The notes under the pieces were generated by a model. The model saw only the letters and a program-made list of their open reading frames with translations. It was not told the DNA's origin and searched no databases. Positions 22,249 to 31,214 of a DNA stretch of 34,315 bases are shown piece after piece. Each line of letters opens with the position of its first letter. The stretch's first letter is position 1. Made by a program: the position numbers and the translations under genes. This stretch comes from Bacteroidales bacterium (lineage in GTDB: Bacteria > Bacteroidota > Bacteroidia > Bacteroidales > WCHB1-69), in contig JAEEQE010000034.1 in NCBI GenBank assembly GCA_016285145.1, forward strand, positions 1 through 34,315, given 5' to 3'.

Positions 22249-23667
22249 ATGCCCTATAATGAAACCGAAATCCGACAAATCGTCGCCACCCAACGCAAAT
22301 TCTTCCGCACGGGCGCAACACTGCCTGTCAAGTGGCGGATACAACAACTGAAGAGACTGAAAGCGGCGGTCATCGCACACGCCAACGAGTTCGAGGACGC
22401 CTTAGTTGCTGACCTCGGTCGGAGCAGGGTGGAGGCCTACCTTTGCGATGTAGGCCCTATCATTGTGGAAATCAACGAAATGCTGCGAGGACTGCGCCGC
22501 TGGTCACGACCGGAGTGCCACTTCAGCGGACTGATGTGCTTCCCGAGCACCGTCACTAAGGTCTATAAGATGCCCTACGGTGTCTCCTTGGTAATCAGTC
22601 CGTTCAACTTCCCGATTCTGCTGACCATCGGGGTGGTGGCGGCGGCGATGTGCGGCGGCAACACCGTGGTGATCAAGTCCAGCAGCAAGTCGGCGGCCTG
22701 CACCGAAATCCTCAAACGTTTCTTCGCGGAGGTCTTCCCGCCTGAATATGTCACCCTTATCGACGGCGGTCACGACGTGGCGGATATGTGCCTGGCGCAA
22801 CGCTTCGACAAAATCTTCTACACGGGCTCGCCTGCCGTGGGCAAGCATGTGATGGCCGAGGCGGCCAAGAACCTAACCCCCGTGGCGCTGGAGCTGGGCG
22901 GCGAGACCGGCAACTGGTGCGTGGTGCGCAAGGATGCCGACCTCAAGGACGCGGCCCGCAAGATCGCTTTCTTCAAGCTTTGCAACGCGGGACAGATCTG
23001 CATCAACATCAACCAGATAGCCGTGGCCGAAGAAGTCGCAGAACCCTTTCTGGCAGAACTCAAGAAAGCCTTCACGGCACAGATCGGCGAGCATCCGGTG
23101 ACCAATCCCGAGTACCCGAAACTCATCACAACGGCTGCCTATGACAAGTGTGCGGCGTTGGCAGACGAGTACCACGACCGCATCGTCTATGGCGGCACTG
23201 GCGACAGAGAGAGTGGCAAGTACGCCCCCACCATCATCTATCCGGTTGATAAGGACGAGCATATTGTACAGCACGAGCTGTTTTGTCCTTTGCTGCCCGT
23301 GGTGCCCTTCAAGGACGCTGAGGTGGATGCGCTGATGGAGACCATCTCCGACCGAGAGCATCCTTTAGCCATGTATTTGTTCACGAAGAATATAACATGG
23401 GCAAAACGTGTAATGCAAACACAACAATTCGGTGGCGGTTGCATCAACGAGGTATGCATCCACATGATGGTGAAGGGTGTGCCGTTCAACGGTGTTGGTC
23501 ATTCCGGTATGGGGGCCTATCACGGCGAGTGGGGCTTCCGCGAGTTCACGCACCCGCAAACGGTCCTCAAGGGCCGCACCCGCTTCAACTTGCCCCTGCG
23601 CGAGCACCCATACACAGGAAAGGCGGGCGAGTGGAAAATGAAACTGCTGCGGTGGTTTGAACGGTGA
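22249..23667 (+). CDS. Aldehyde dehydrogenase, ALDH3-like
   Basis: Starting at ATG 22249 the protein has 472 residues, right for the short class-3/YwdH branch of the aldehyde dehydrogenase family. Cofactor and catalytic motifs are visible: VSLVISPFNFPILLTIG, GNTVVIKSSSKSAA, FYTGSPAVGKHVM, Glu215 in PVALELGGETGNW and the catalytic Cys251 in NAGQICININQ. The C-terminal VKGVPFNGVGHSGMGAYHG and FREFTHPQTVL match the family's end. It oxidises aldehydes to acids with NAD(P)+; the physiological substrate, probably fatty or aromatic aldehyde, cannot be told. Codon 220 is Glu where many relatives have Lys-Ser-Pro, a common variation. Single gene. Confidence 0.92.
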   Translation: MPYNETEIRQIVATQRKFFRTGATLPVKWRIQQLKRLKAAVIAHANEFEDALVADLGRSRVEAYLCDVGPIIVEINEMLRGLRRWSRPECHFSGLMCFPSTVTKVYKMPYGVSLVISPFNFPILLTIGVVAAAMCGGNTVVIKSSSKSAACTEILKRFFAEVFPPEYVTLIDGGHDVADMCLAQRFDKIFYTGSPAVGKHVMAEAAKNLTPVALELGGETGNWCVVRKDADLKDAARKIAFFKLCNAGQICININQIAVAEEVAEPFLAELKKAFTAQIGEHPVTNPEYPKLITTAAYDKCAALADEYHDRIVYGGTGDRESGKYAPTIIYPVDKDEHIVQHELFCPLLPVVPFKDAEVDALMETISDREHPLAMYLFTKNITWAKRVMQTQQFGGGCINEVCIHMMVKGVPFNGVGHSGMGAYHGEWGFREFTHPQTVLKGRTRFNLPLREHPYTGKAGEWKMKLLRWFER

Positions 23668-23784
23668 TAATGGTTATGGAAGCTGGGGGAGATTCGCTTC
23701 CCTGCTTATATCCTGCAACTGAAATTCGGGAACAAAACACAAAATCTATGGCAATGGTCTGACGTGTTCCCATTTTCTTTTCGT

Positions 23785-23792
23785 ATTTTTGC
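23785..23792 (+). promoter_or_regulatory. -7 promoter box of the GH20 gene
   Basis: TATTTTTG lies 18 bases before the ATG at 23811. Confidence 0.6.
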
Positions 23793-23810
23793 ATTTCTTA
23801 AATATGGATT

Positions 23811-26363
23811 ATGAAACAGACATTTGCACTGATCTTTTTGCTTTTTGTGTTTCTGACAATCGCCTCGACGAACCTCTATGCGCAGCAGGTGGGCGTGATC
23901 CCAACCCCGCAACACGTTGAGATACAGGAGGGTTATTACACCGTGCCTATGGGACCGTATTGTCTGGAAACGCATGAACTCATTTCCTCGTTTCCTGTGG
24001 ACACCAATGCCGACCAAGGCTATATTCTCGAAGTGCGGGAAGACGGCATTATGGTCCAGGCAATTACTGAGTTAGGTCTCTTTTATGGACATCAGAGCGT
24101 TAAGCAGCTGATCCGACATTATCAAGATGAGCAGGGGAAAATACGGATTCCCTGTATGCGCATCGTGGACTATCCCAAGTTAAAATACCGGGGCTGGATG
24201 GACGACATCAGCCGCGGCCCGATTGTGAACATGGACTTCCTCAAACGGATGATAGTCATCATGTCGGAATATAAGATGAACTTCTTCAATCTCTATACCG
24301 AACACGTCTTTAAACTGCCCGAGTACCCCGACATTGCCCCCACAGACGGTCTGACAGCATCGCAAGTGTTTGAATTGGAGGAGTTTGCAAAACAATACCA
24401 TATTGAAATATTCGGTAACCAACAATGCCTGGCCCATGCGGAGAAAACATTGCGTATTCCCTATTATCTGGATATGGCGGACACGAAGGCAAATTGGAAT
24501 CCCGGCACGGAGCAAACATACAAATTCCTCAAATACCAGTTGGAAACGGTGGCAAATGCCTATTCTTCCCCATTCTTTAATATCAATTGTGATGAGACCG
24601 AAGCATTAGGTACAGGCAAGGCCGCTCATTATGTGGACTCGGCGGGCGGCGCCGCGCAGGTGTATGCGAATCATATCCTACGGGTGTACGATATTCTGAA
24701 ACCGCTTGGCAAACGGGTGATGATGTGGGGCGACATCGCGGCCAAGGACTCTGCCATCACCGCCCAGCTGCCTCAGGATATGCTGATGCTGGTGTGGAGC
24801 TACGCCCCATCCGACAGTTATTCGGACATGATGGAACCATTCTCGCACAGGGGGCTGTCGTTCATGGTGGCACCCGGCATGAGCATGTGGGGCTCTGTTT
24901 TCCCAAGCTATGAGACTTACACAAAGAACATTGCCAACCTTGTGCGCGATGGACACCAACACGGTGCGTTAGGCATGATGAACACAGCCTGGGACGATTC
25001 GGGCGAATCGCTCATCAACAGCGCATGGCACGGCATGTGCTGGGCCGCCGAGATGGCATGGAAGCCGATTCTTCAGACCGACCCGCCCGCCGCCGACCGT
25101 GAACGCGAGGAGCGTCTGGCACAGTTCAACCCTTTGTTCGAGCAGCGCTTCCACGCACCGGAAGACCATTTCCAGCTGATGCGAGACTTGGAACACACCG
25201 ATATCCCGAACTTCTTCAACAGCGGCGCATTGCACGAAAGTGTCTGGGATTTCTACTCTTCCAAGGTTTCGGACGAGGCCTTCAGGAAAAACCGCGAAGT
25301 ATTTGACAAAATAGAGTCGGCACTTCCATTGTACCGCGCCGCTGACACGATGGAACCGTCGCCGTATAGCGCGCCGTTCCGCATCGCCTATTACGTGGCA
25401 TTGCATCAACAGGCTGTGGCAAAGCAGAATATGATTCGTTGCATGTTGTATGATTATAATTTGAATAATAATCGTTTTTCCCGCGATGATATCGAAAAAA
25501 GCATACAAGAGGAGCTGACTTTATTGCACCGCGTGAAGCGAATGTACATGCAGTTGTGGGACGAGGAGAATCGTCCTTACAGCCGTCATATTGTGGAACA
25601 ACGCTACGACGCGCTGGCCCGCGAACTGCTTGACGTGCCGAACCATGTGTTCATCTCCTCGGTGATGGACGGTCAGGGACGGGCGAAGGTTGCGTTGCAC
25701 ACGCTGTTCGGCGACCGTAAGATTTACTACACGGTGGATGGACGGGAACCGAGAGCCGGGGAGATGCTGTATGACAGCCCTTTTGTGCTGGACAGAACCG
25801 CCACAGTGCGGGCCATGACCATCAATGCGATGTCGGACCCGGTGCTAACGGAAAAATACGTTTTGTTGCACGACGGCATGGGGAGAATATCGAAGTTGAA
25901 CACGAAATACTCCACCTATCGTCCGCAGTATGCCGCCGCCGGCACGATGGCCTTAGCCGACGGCCAGGTGGGCGGAGATTCCTATCTGGACGGCCGCTGG
26001 CAAGGATACTGGGGCGAGAATGCGGATGTGGAGTTCGACTTTGGTCGCAAAATCAAGGTCGGCAGCCTAAAAACCCGTTTTTTGCAGAATGTGCATGACT
26101 GGATCAAGTCCCCGCAGACCGTCGAGTTGTTTTTTTCCAAGGACGGACACAATTATTTCCCATACACCACGTTAACTGTACCGGATGTGAATTACCGCAC
26201 AGGGGAGAACCGGATTTACACGCTTTCGGCGGACAATCTAACGTTGAAGACACGCTATCTGCGTGTGGTGGTGCGGAATGGCGGCCCTCTGCCCGAATGG
26301 CATCAAGCCAAAGGACAGCCTTCGTACATTTTTTGCGATGAGATTATTATAAACGAGAGATAA
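23811..26363 (+). CDS. GH20 beta-N-acetylhexosaminidase-like glycosidase
   Basis: This 850-residue secreted enzyme has a signal peptide (end near NLYAQ) and an N-terminal GH20b-like domain (VGVIPTPQHVEIQEG). A (beta/alpha)8 GH20 barrel follows, from KYRGWMDDISRGP to about residue 430. The catalytic Asp-Glu pair is Asp261-Glu262 in FFNINCDETEA; in GH20 the Asp positions the substrate acetamido group and the Glu is the acid. The C-terminal part has a chitobiase/hexosaminidase-type module (YYTVDGREP near 640) and an F5/8 discoidin-like domain at the end (DVEFDFGRKIKVGSLKTR). It probably trims N-acetylglucosamine/galactosamine from host or wall glycans in the periplasm or at the surface. Followed 23 bases later by a FISUMP gene. 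Confidence 0.85.
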   Translation: MKQTFALIFLLFVFLTIASTNLYAQQVGVIPTPQHVEIQEGYYTVPMGPYCLETHELISSFPVDTNADQGYILEVREDGIMVQAITELGLFYGHQSVKQLIRHYQDEQGKIRIPCMRIVDYPKLKYRGWMDDISRGPIVNMDFLKRMIVIMSEYKMNFFNLYTEHVFKLPEYPDIAPTDGLTASQVFELEEFAKQYHIEIFGNQQCLAHAEKTLRIPYYLDMADTKANWNPGTEQTYKFLKYQLETVANAYSSPFFNINCDETEALGTGKAAHYVDSAGGAAQVYANHILRVYDILKPLGKRVMMWGDIAAKDSAITAQLPQDMLMLVWSYAPSDSYSDMMEPFSHRGLSFMVAPGMSMWGSVFPSYETYTKNIANLVRDGHQHGALGMMNTAWDDSGESLINSAWHGMCWAAEMAWKPILQTDPPAADREREERLAQFNPLFEQRFHAPEDHFQLMRDLEHTDIPNFFNSGALHESVWDFYSSKVSDEAFRKNREVFDKIESALPLYRAADTMEPSPYSAPFRIAYYVALHQQAVAKQNMIRCMLYDYNLNNNRFSRDDIEKSIQEELTLLHRVKRMYMQLWDEENRPYSRHIVEQRYDALARELLDVPNHVFISSVMDGQGRAKVALHTLFGDRKIYYTVDGREPRAGEMLYDSPFVLDRTATVRAMTINAMSDPVLTEKYVLLHDGMGRISKLNTKYSTYRPQYAAAGTMALADGQVGGDSYLDGRWQGYWGENADVEFDFGRKIKVGSLKTRFLQNVHDWIKSPQTVELFFSKDGHNYFPYTTLTVPDVNYRTGENRIYTLSADNLTLKTRYLRVVVRNGGPLPEWHQAKGQPSYIFCDEIIINER

Positions 26364-26386
26364 ATGATTTTTGTTGAATTGTTGAA

Positions 26387-27121
26387 ATGAAAAGATTATA
26401 CGTTATTATTTTGTTGATTGGAGCAATGTCGGGGTTGTGGGCGCAAAATTCCTGCGGCACACTGACCGACTATGACGGGAATGAATATGCTACCGTTCAA
26501 ATCGGCAGCCAGTGCTGGATGGCGCAGAACCTGCGTGTAACGCACTATGCCGATGGGCGAGCATTGACGTTGGGCGCGCAGACGTCGGCGGCCGGACGTT
26601 TTTACTATTACCCTGATAATAAAGCCGAAAATGCGGTCGCTTATGGCCTGCTGTACTCCTGGTACACGGTCATGGACGGTCATGCCACGTCGGAGGAGGT
26701 GCCGAGCGGCGTGCAGGGAATCTGTCCGGCGGGATGGCATCTGCCCTCCAACTTCGAGTGGATGGGCTTGGAGGATTTTCTCGGTTACAAGGAGGAATTC
26801 CGCTGTGGCACGGACGTGAACAACGTGGCCCGCTGCATGGCTTCGAAGACGGGCTGGCACTCGGACTTCATGACGCAGGGACAGCCGTGCTGTATTGTGG
26901 AGAACATGTCTGCCAACAACGCCTCCGGCATGAACGTGCTGCCGGCGGGCAGTTTTTTCCACACCATTGACGGTTTCGGCGTGGATGCCGGCTTCTGGAC
27001 CGCCTCTGAAGGGAGCGATGTAAGTGCCCCGATACATCATTTTTATTATACCAACGCAGTGGTGGAAATCAACTGCACGCCCAAAGAAGCTGCTTATTCC
27101 GTGCGTTGCCTTAAGAACTAA
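26387..27121 (+). CDS. Secreted FISUMP-domain protein
   Basis: This 244-residue protein is a signal peptide (ending GLWAQ) followed by a single Fibrobacter succinogenes major paralogous domain filling the rest. Motifs: LTDYDGNEYATVQIGSQCW, AQNLRVTHYADG, AYGLLYSWYTVM, GICPAGWHLPS and the end AYSVRCLKN. Ten cysteines suggest disulfides. The other FISUMP copy at 3873 carries it as a C-terminal domain; here it is free-standing. Domain function is not established. It follows the GH20 gene by 23 bases, so may be co-expressed with it. Confidence 0.85.
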   Translation: MKRLYVIILLIGAMSGLWAQNSCGTLTDYDGNEYATVQIGSQCWMAQNLRVTHYADGRALTLGAQTSAAGRFYYYPDNKAENAVAYGLLYSWYTVMDGHATSEEVPSGVQGICPAGWHLPSNFEWMGLEDFLGYKEEFRCGTDVNNVARCMASKTGWHSDFMTQGQPCCIVENMSANNASGMNVLPAGSFFHTIDGFGVDAGFWTASEGSDVSAPIHHFYYTNAVVEINCTPKEAAYSVRCLKN

Positions 27122-27139
27122 ACCAAACCAATTAAATTG

Positions 27140-27147
27140 TATCTTTG
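27140..27147 (+). promoter_or_regulatory. -7 promoter box of the S41 protease gene
   Basis: TATCTTTG lies 16 bases before the ATG at 27164; it argues against an in-frame TTG at 27137, which precedes it. Confidence 0.6.
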
Positions 27148-27163
27148 CCGCCCTAAATTGAGC

Positions 27164-28810
27164 ATGATGAAAAAAGTATTCCGAATATGGCTTCTGACAC
27201 TCCCAATGTGGCTGTTGTCGCCTGTTTTTGCACAGAATGATTTTGAAATTGCCAAGAATGTCAATATCTTTGTTTCCATTCTGAAAGACTTGAATGAAAA
27301 ATACGCCGATGAGATATCGCCTGCCGCACTGACGCAGACCGCCATCGATGCCATGCTGAAAAGTCTGGACCCCTATACCGTCTATTATCCCGAGTCGCAG
27401 ATTGAGGATTATAGAATGATGACCACCGGCCAGTACGGTGGGGTGGGTGCTCTGATTCAGCAACATGGCTCCGACGTGGTGATCTCGGAACCCTACGAGG
27501 GGTCTCCGTCGGCAAAGGCGGGCCTGCGAGCCGGCGATATCGTGCGCAAGGTGAACGGACAGAACCTTGACGGCAAGAATTCCAACGATGTGAGTACCGC
27601 CATGAAAGGCCAGCCAGGCTCCACTTTAGTGCTGGAAGTGTTCCGCCCATCAGAGAACAAAACATTGACATTTAACATAATACGCGAAGAGATAAAACTG
27701 CCCAACATTCCATATTCGGGCATCATCGGCGACAACGTAGGGTACATCAAGCTGGACCAGTTCACGGAAAAGGCCGGCTCGGAAGTGCTGGAAGCCTTCC
27801 AAAAACTCAAAGAACAGGGGATGAAATATCTTATCCTTGACTTGCGCAACAACGGCGGCGGACTTCTGGGTGAGGCCGTCCGCATCATGAACATATTCGT
27901 GGAACAAGGGGTAAAGATTGTGGAGACCAAAGGTAAGATCCCCGAGATGCAGAAAGTGTATAAAACGCCGGCGCCCGCCACTGACAAGGACATTCCCGTG
28001 GTGGTGTTGGTGAACGACTACAGCGCCTCGGCTTCCGAAATTGTCTCCGGCGCTTTCCAAGACCTTGACCGCGGCGTGATTGTGGGCAAGAAAACCTTTG
28101 GCAAGGGTTTGGTGCAGAATGTGTTACCACTTGACTACAACACCTCGCTGAAGATTACGGTGGCCAAATACTACATTCCCTCAGGCCGCTGTGTGCAGAA
28201 TATCGAGTACTTTGAGAAAGACACGACCAAGGGTGCTTTCAAAATCCCCGATTCGCTTGCTGTGCCTTTCAAGACCAAAAACGGCAGAACCGTCTATGAC
28301 AAGGGCGGCGTGGAACCGGATGTGCTCACCAAGGACAGCCTTGTGAGCGAGATTCTGGCTTCGCTGATCACCCACAACCTCGTGTTCGACTTCGCCAACG
28401 AATATCGAGCCAAGCACGAAACCATCGCACCCGCCGACCAATTCAGGGTGGACGACAAGCTCTATGCCGAATTTGTGGAGTTCCTGAAAGACAAGGATTA
28501 CAGCTATAAGACCGAAGCCGAGGAGGCCTTGGCGGATTTCAAGAAGACCGCTGAGGAGACAAATTCTTTCAAGGCGGTGGAACCGATTTACAACCAGCTG
28601 AAAGAGAAACTCGAACAGGCCAAATCCCAGGATTTGCAAACCTATAAGAAAGAAATCTGCAGCTATCTGGCATCTGAGATCGCGGTCCGCTATTATTATC
28701 AGAAGGGCCGGATTATGAACATCCTGAGCGACGATCCGGATATTACGGTAGCCAAGTCCATCCTGTTGGACACCCCGCGTTATCGTTCCATTCTTTCGCC
28801 TAAAAAATAA
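27164..28810 (+). CDS. S41 family C-terminal processing protease
   Basis: The product (548 residues from ATG 27164; ATG 27167 is equally possible) has a signal peptide (MWLLSPVFAQ) and a helical region. A PDZ domain follows at about 88-175 (YGGVGALIQ, SAKAGLRAGDIVRKVNG), then the S41 peptidase core. The catalytic Ser291 lies in SASASEIVSGA and Lys314 in KTFGKGLV; LILDLRNNGGG is the family signature. Such proteases cut C-terminal tails of periplasmic or exported proteins. The C-terminal 150 residues (FADEYRAKHET, DKDYSYKTEAEEAL) are the Bacteroidota extension. The O-antigen-ligase-like gene follows after 6 bases, so they are one transcript. Confidence 0.92.
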   Translation: MMKKVFRIWLLTLPMWLLSPVFAQNDFEIAKNVNIFVSILKDLNEKYADEISPAALTQTAIDAMLKSLDPYTVYYPESQIEDYRMMTTGQYGGVGALIQQHGSDVVISEPYEGSPSAKAGLRAGDIVRKVNGQNLDGKNSNDVSTAMKGQPGSTLVLEVFRPSENKTLTFNIIREEIKLPNIPYSGIIGDNVGYIKLDQFTEKAGSEVLEAFQKLKEQGMKYLILDLRNNGGGLLGEAVRIMNIFVEQGVKIVETKGKIPEMQKVYKTPAPATDKDIPVVVLVNDYSASASEIVSGAFQDLDRGVIVGKKTFGKGLVQNVLPLDYNTSLKITVAKYYIPSGRCVQNIEYFEKDTTKGAFKIPDSLAVPFKTKNGRTVYDKGGVEPDVLTKDSLVSEILASLITHNLVFDFANEYRAKHETIAPADQFRVDDKLYAEFVEFLKDKDYSYKTEAEEALADFKKTAEETNSFKAVEPIYNQLKEKLEQAKSQDLQTYKKEICSYLASEIAVRYYYQKGRIMNILSDDPDITVAKSILLDTPRYRSILSPKK

Positions 28811-28816
28811 ATCCGA

Positions 28817-30373
28817 TTGACACGAAGTAGGATTCACCGCACGTTTTATCTGCTTGGAATTGTCCTGATGATGATTTCCTTGCCCGTTTCGCATTTCCTC
28901 ATGGGATTATCCACGTTTCTGCTTCTGCTGAACTGGATCGCCGAGTGGGACTGGCGTGACAAATGGGCGCGGTTGAAACGACATCAGGGATTTTGGGTGT
29001 TATCTCTTCTGTTTGTGTTTCTCCTGCTTGGCCTCGTCCGGGCCGATGATCCGGCGGGGATGCTGCACAAGCTGACCGCCAAGCTGGTCCTCTTCTTCGC
29101 GCCGCTGATTGTGGCCACCACCGAGCCGCTGACACGGAAGGAGCGCACTTGGACGTTTGCCGCTTTTGTGTTCTCCACGTTTTTCGGATGCCTGTATTCG
29201 CTGTGGTTCTGGCACGCCCATCCCGTGCAGAACGTACGCGAAATCTCCACCTTCATCGACCATATACGGTTCAGCCTCTGCGTAGTGATGTCCGTGGTAT
29301 TCTGCGTGCATTATTTTCTGAAGATTGCGGACACATCCTGGAAGAAGATTTGTTCCGCACTGTTGGCAGTACTGTTTGTCCTGTATCTGTTTCTGGCCCA
29401 AACGCTGACAGGAATTCTGATTCTATTTGCAATTGTATTGGCTTACAGCGTGTTTTTGATGTTCACCATGCGTCGTGTCCCGGCTCGTAGGGCGATGTTA
29501 TGGACAACGGTGGCAGTTGTGCTGGCAGCGGGAGCCTATATAGCCTATATCACGTATGATTATTTTCACGATCAGGATGTTACAATAACGGAAACAACTA
29601 CCGCGTCAGGCAATCCCTATACATTCGATGAACAGTCGATGGTAGAGAACGGCCACCGAATCGGGTACTACGTGTGTTCTTCCGAGTTGCAAAGCGCCTG
29701 GGCCGCCCGTTCCGATTCCGCACTCACCCCTTGGATGGAGAGTACGCTGATCCGCTATCTTAATTCTAAAGGACTGCACAAGGATTCCGCCGCCGTGATG
29801 AGCCTTTCGCCCCAGGACATCCGCAATGTGGAAAACGATGTGGCCAATTACGACTACACGCGGGTGTTCGGCATGCGGCGGGCCCTGTATCCCACCTATT
29901 TCTGCATCTCCCTGTATCAGAAGAACCGCTATTTCGACAATTCCTCCCTGCTTCAGCGGGTGGAACTTTGGCGCGTGTCGTGGCTGGTAATCCGTGAAAA
30001 CTGGCTCTTTGGTGTCGGGTTGGACAATGTGAAAAATGCGCTGAACGACCAACTGCGGCAGTGCAATTCGCCGGTGGTCGCACGCAAAAAGCAGGGCTGC
30101 CACAACCAGTACCTGACCTTCTGGCTCGGTGCCGGCATCCTGTCTCTGCTTTATTTCATCTTCGTGCTCGTCTATCCATTTGTCCGGATGCGCAACCGCA
30201 TCACCTTTGTGTATGTGGCCTTCGCCATCCTGATGATCATGTCGTTTTTTATGGAAGACACACTCGAGACCCAGACCGGCTGCATCATGTTCGCCGTGAT
30301 GAACCCGCTGCTGCTGATGGAAGGGTGGACGGAACACGAAACGGCGACCTCAACGATTGCTGGGGAAGAATAA
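28817..30373 (+). CDS. O-antigen ligase-like membrane protein
   Basis: This 518-residue polytopic protein has about ten membrane helices and one large periplasmic loop (about 255-425), the plan of WaaL/Wzy-type O-antigen ligases that join glycans to lipid A or link polymer repeats. The conserved tail of the loop CHNQYLTFWLGAGILSLLYF matches the family's H..YL...GI signature. The start is uncertain: no ATG precedes the first helix. TTG at 28817 gives the basic leader MTRSRIHRTFYLLG needed for the first helix. The next ATG, 17 codons on, falls within that helix and would cut into it. It is coupled to the S41 protease gene (6-base gap). Confidence 0.75.
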   Translation: MTRSRIHRTFYLLGIVLMMISLPVSHFLMGLSTFLLLLNWIAEWDWRDKWARLKRHQGFWVLSLLFVFLLLGLVRADDPAGMLHKLTAKLVLFFAPLIVATTEPLTRKERTWTFAAFVFSTFFGCLYSLWFWHAHPVQNVREISTFIDHIRFSLCVVMSVVFCVHYFLKIADTSWKKICSALLAVLFVLYLFLAQTLTGILILFAIVLAYSVFLMFTMRRVPARRAMLWTTVAVVLAAGAYIAYITYDYFHDQDVTITETTTASGNPYTFDEQSMVENGHRIGYYVCSSELQSAWAARSDSALTPWMESTLIRYLNSKGLHKDSAAVMSLSPQDIRNVENDVANYDYTRVFGMRRALYPTYFCISLYQKNRYFDNSSLLQRVELWRVSWLVIRENWLFGVGLDNVKNALNDQLRQCNSPVVARKKQGCHNQYLTFWLGAGILSLLYFIFVLVYPFVRMRNRITFVYVAFAILMIMSFFMEDTLETQTGCIMFAVMNPLLLMEGWTEHETATSTIAGEE

Positions 30374-30393
30374 AAGGTTATTTCAATGGAAAA

Positions 30394-31011
30394 TCACAAG
30401 AGGGAAAGATCTCCTTTGCCTTCCCGGAGGATTTCTATCTTGTCAGAGGTGCAATCCAGCACGGTGGACGGCATATTGTCGCCGTACCCTCCATCGATGA
30501 CAATGTCCACTAAGTCACCGTATTTCTCATGGATAAGTTCGGGATCTGTGGTGTATTCCACCACCTCGTCATCGTCCTTTACGGAAGTGGACAGGATGGG
30601 ATGCCCTAATTGACGCACGATTTCAAGGATGATGTTATTGTCGGGCACGCGTATGCCGACGGTCTTCTTGTTGCTTTGCAACAGTTTGGGAACGTTGTTG
30701 TTGGCTTCCAGGATGAAGGTGAACGGTCCGGGAAGGGTTTTCTTCATGGTTTTGAAAATGGTGTTGGAAATCGGTTTAGTGAAATCGGAAAGATGACTGA
30801 GATCGGAGCAGATGAAGGTCATGGCACTCTTCTTTTTGCGGTCACCCAAAATTTCCGTGATGCGCTCGATGCTCTTGGGTTTGAAAATGTCGCACCCCAT
30901 GCCGTAAATGGTGTCGGTAGGGTAGATGATGATCCCCCCATCGTTCAGACATTCCACCACGCGGTTGATGGCCCGCTGGTTCGGATTCTCCGGATAAATT
31001 TTCAACAACAT
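30394..31011 (-). CDS. tsaC: L-threonylcarbamoyladenylate synthase (YrdC/Sua5 family)
   Basis: This 205-residue enzyme makes threonylcarbamoyl-AMP from threonine, bicarbonate and ATP, the first step of t6A37 modification in tRNAs that read ANN codons. The family motifs are IIIYPTDTIYGMGCD, RKKKSAMTFIC, LPGPFTFILEA, TVGIRVPDN and PILSTSVKDDDE. Length corresponds to the YrdC domain plus a short tail, not the long Sua5 form. Its promoter box is 7 bases before the ATG. SRP RNA lies just upstream on the same strand. Confidence 0.92.
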   Translation of the reverse strand: MLLKIYPENPNQRAINRVVECLNDGGIIIYPTDTIYGMGCDIFKPKSIERITEILGDRKKKSAMTFICSDLSHLSDFTKPISNTIFKTMKKTLPGPFTFILEANNNVPKLLQSNKKTVGIRVPDNNIILEIVRQLGHPILSTSVKDDDEVVEYTTDPELIHEKYGDLVDIVIDGGYGDNMPSTVLDCTSDKIEILREGKGDLSLL

Positions 31012-31018
31012 GGTCCAA

Positions 31019-31026
31019 CAAAATTA
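31019..31026 (-). promoter_or_regulatory. -7 promoter box, 7 bases from the tsaC ATG
   Basis: The minus strand reads TAATTTTG, then 7 bases, then the ATG at 31011. Same spacing as at folK; the mRNA would have almost no leader. Confidence 0.55.
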
Positions 31027-31082
31027 TATTTATGGTAAACACTCATTCCCAATACCCAAATCACTAATCAGTAATAAAAAAA

Positions 31083-31180
31083 GGGTAAGCTACTTGCATC
31101 GCATCGCTACAACCGACGTACCCTTGCTGTATTCCTACCCTGGGGGAGTTAGAAGGGAGCAGATCGTACAAGACTTACCC
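31083..31180 (-). ncRNA. ffs: Signal recognition particle RNA (small bacterial type)
   Basis: The minus strand gives a 98-base RNA starting GGGTAAGTC and ending GCTTACCC, whose ends pair (7 bp) and are followed by a T-run (31082-31076), as at an intrinsic terminator. The centre holds the SRP domain IV signature CCCAGGGTAGGAATACAGCA, equal to the Ffh-binding loop (CAGG, GGAA tetraloop, AGCA). Flanks TTGTACGATC and GATGCGATGCAA form the long stem. It is the RNA scaffold of Ffh for co-translational targeting of membrane proteins. It has its own promoter box 5 bases upstream. It is 98 bases, shorter than E. coli 4.5S (114). Confidence 0.93.
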
Positions 31181-31185
31181 GGCGG

Positions 31186-31193
31186 CAAAAGTA
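31186..31193 (-). promoter_or_regulatory. -7 promoter box of SRP RNA
   Basis: The minus strand reads TACTTTTG preceded by a T-tract. The RNA's terminal stem begins 5 bases downstream, which fixes the box-to-start distance at about 6. Confidence 0.65.
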
Positions 31194-31214
31194 TAAAAAA
31201 ATTCGATGTGCGGG

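Noticed and set aside
23678-23701. GGAAGC/GCTTCC hairpin after the aldehyde dehydrogenase as a terminator
   Set aside because: Only 6 bp with a 12-base loop and no T-run.
26396-27466. 356-codon minus-strand frame opposite the FISUMP and S41 genes
   Set aside because: Overlaps two well supported genes and shows no family motif or start signal.
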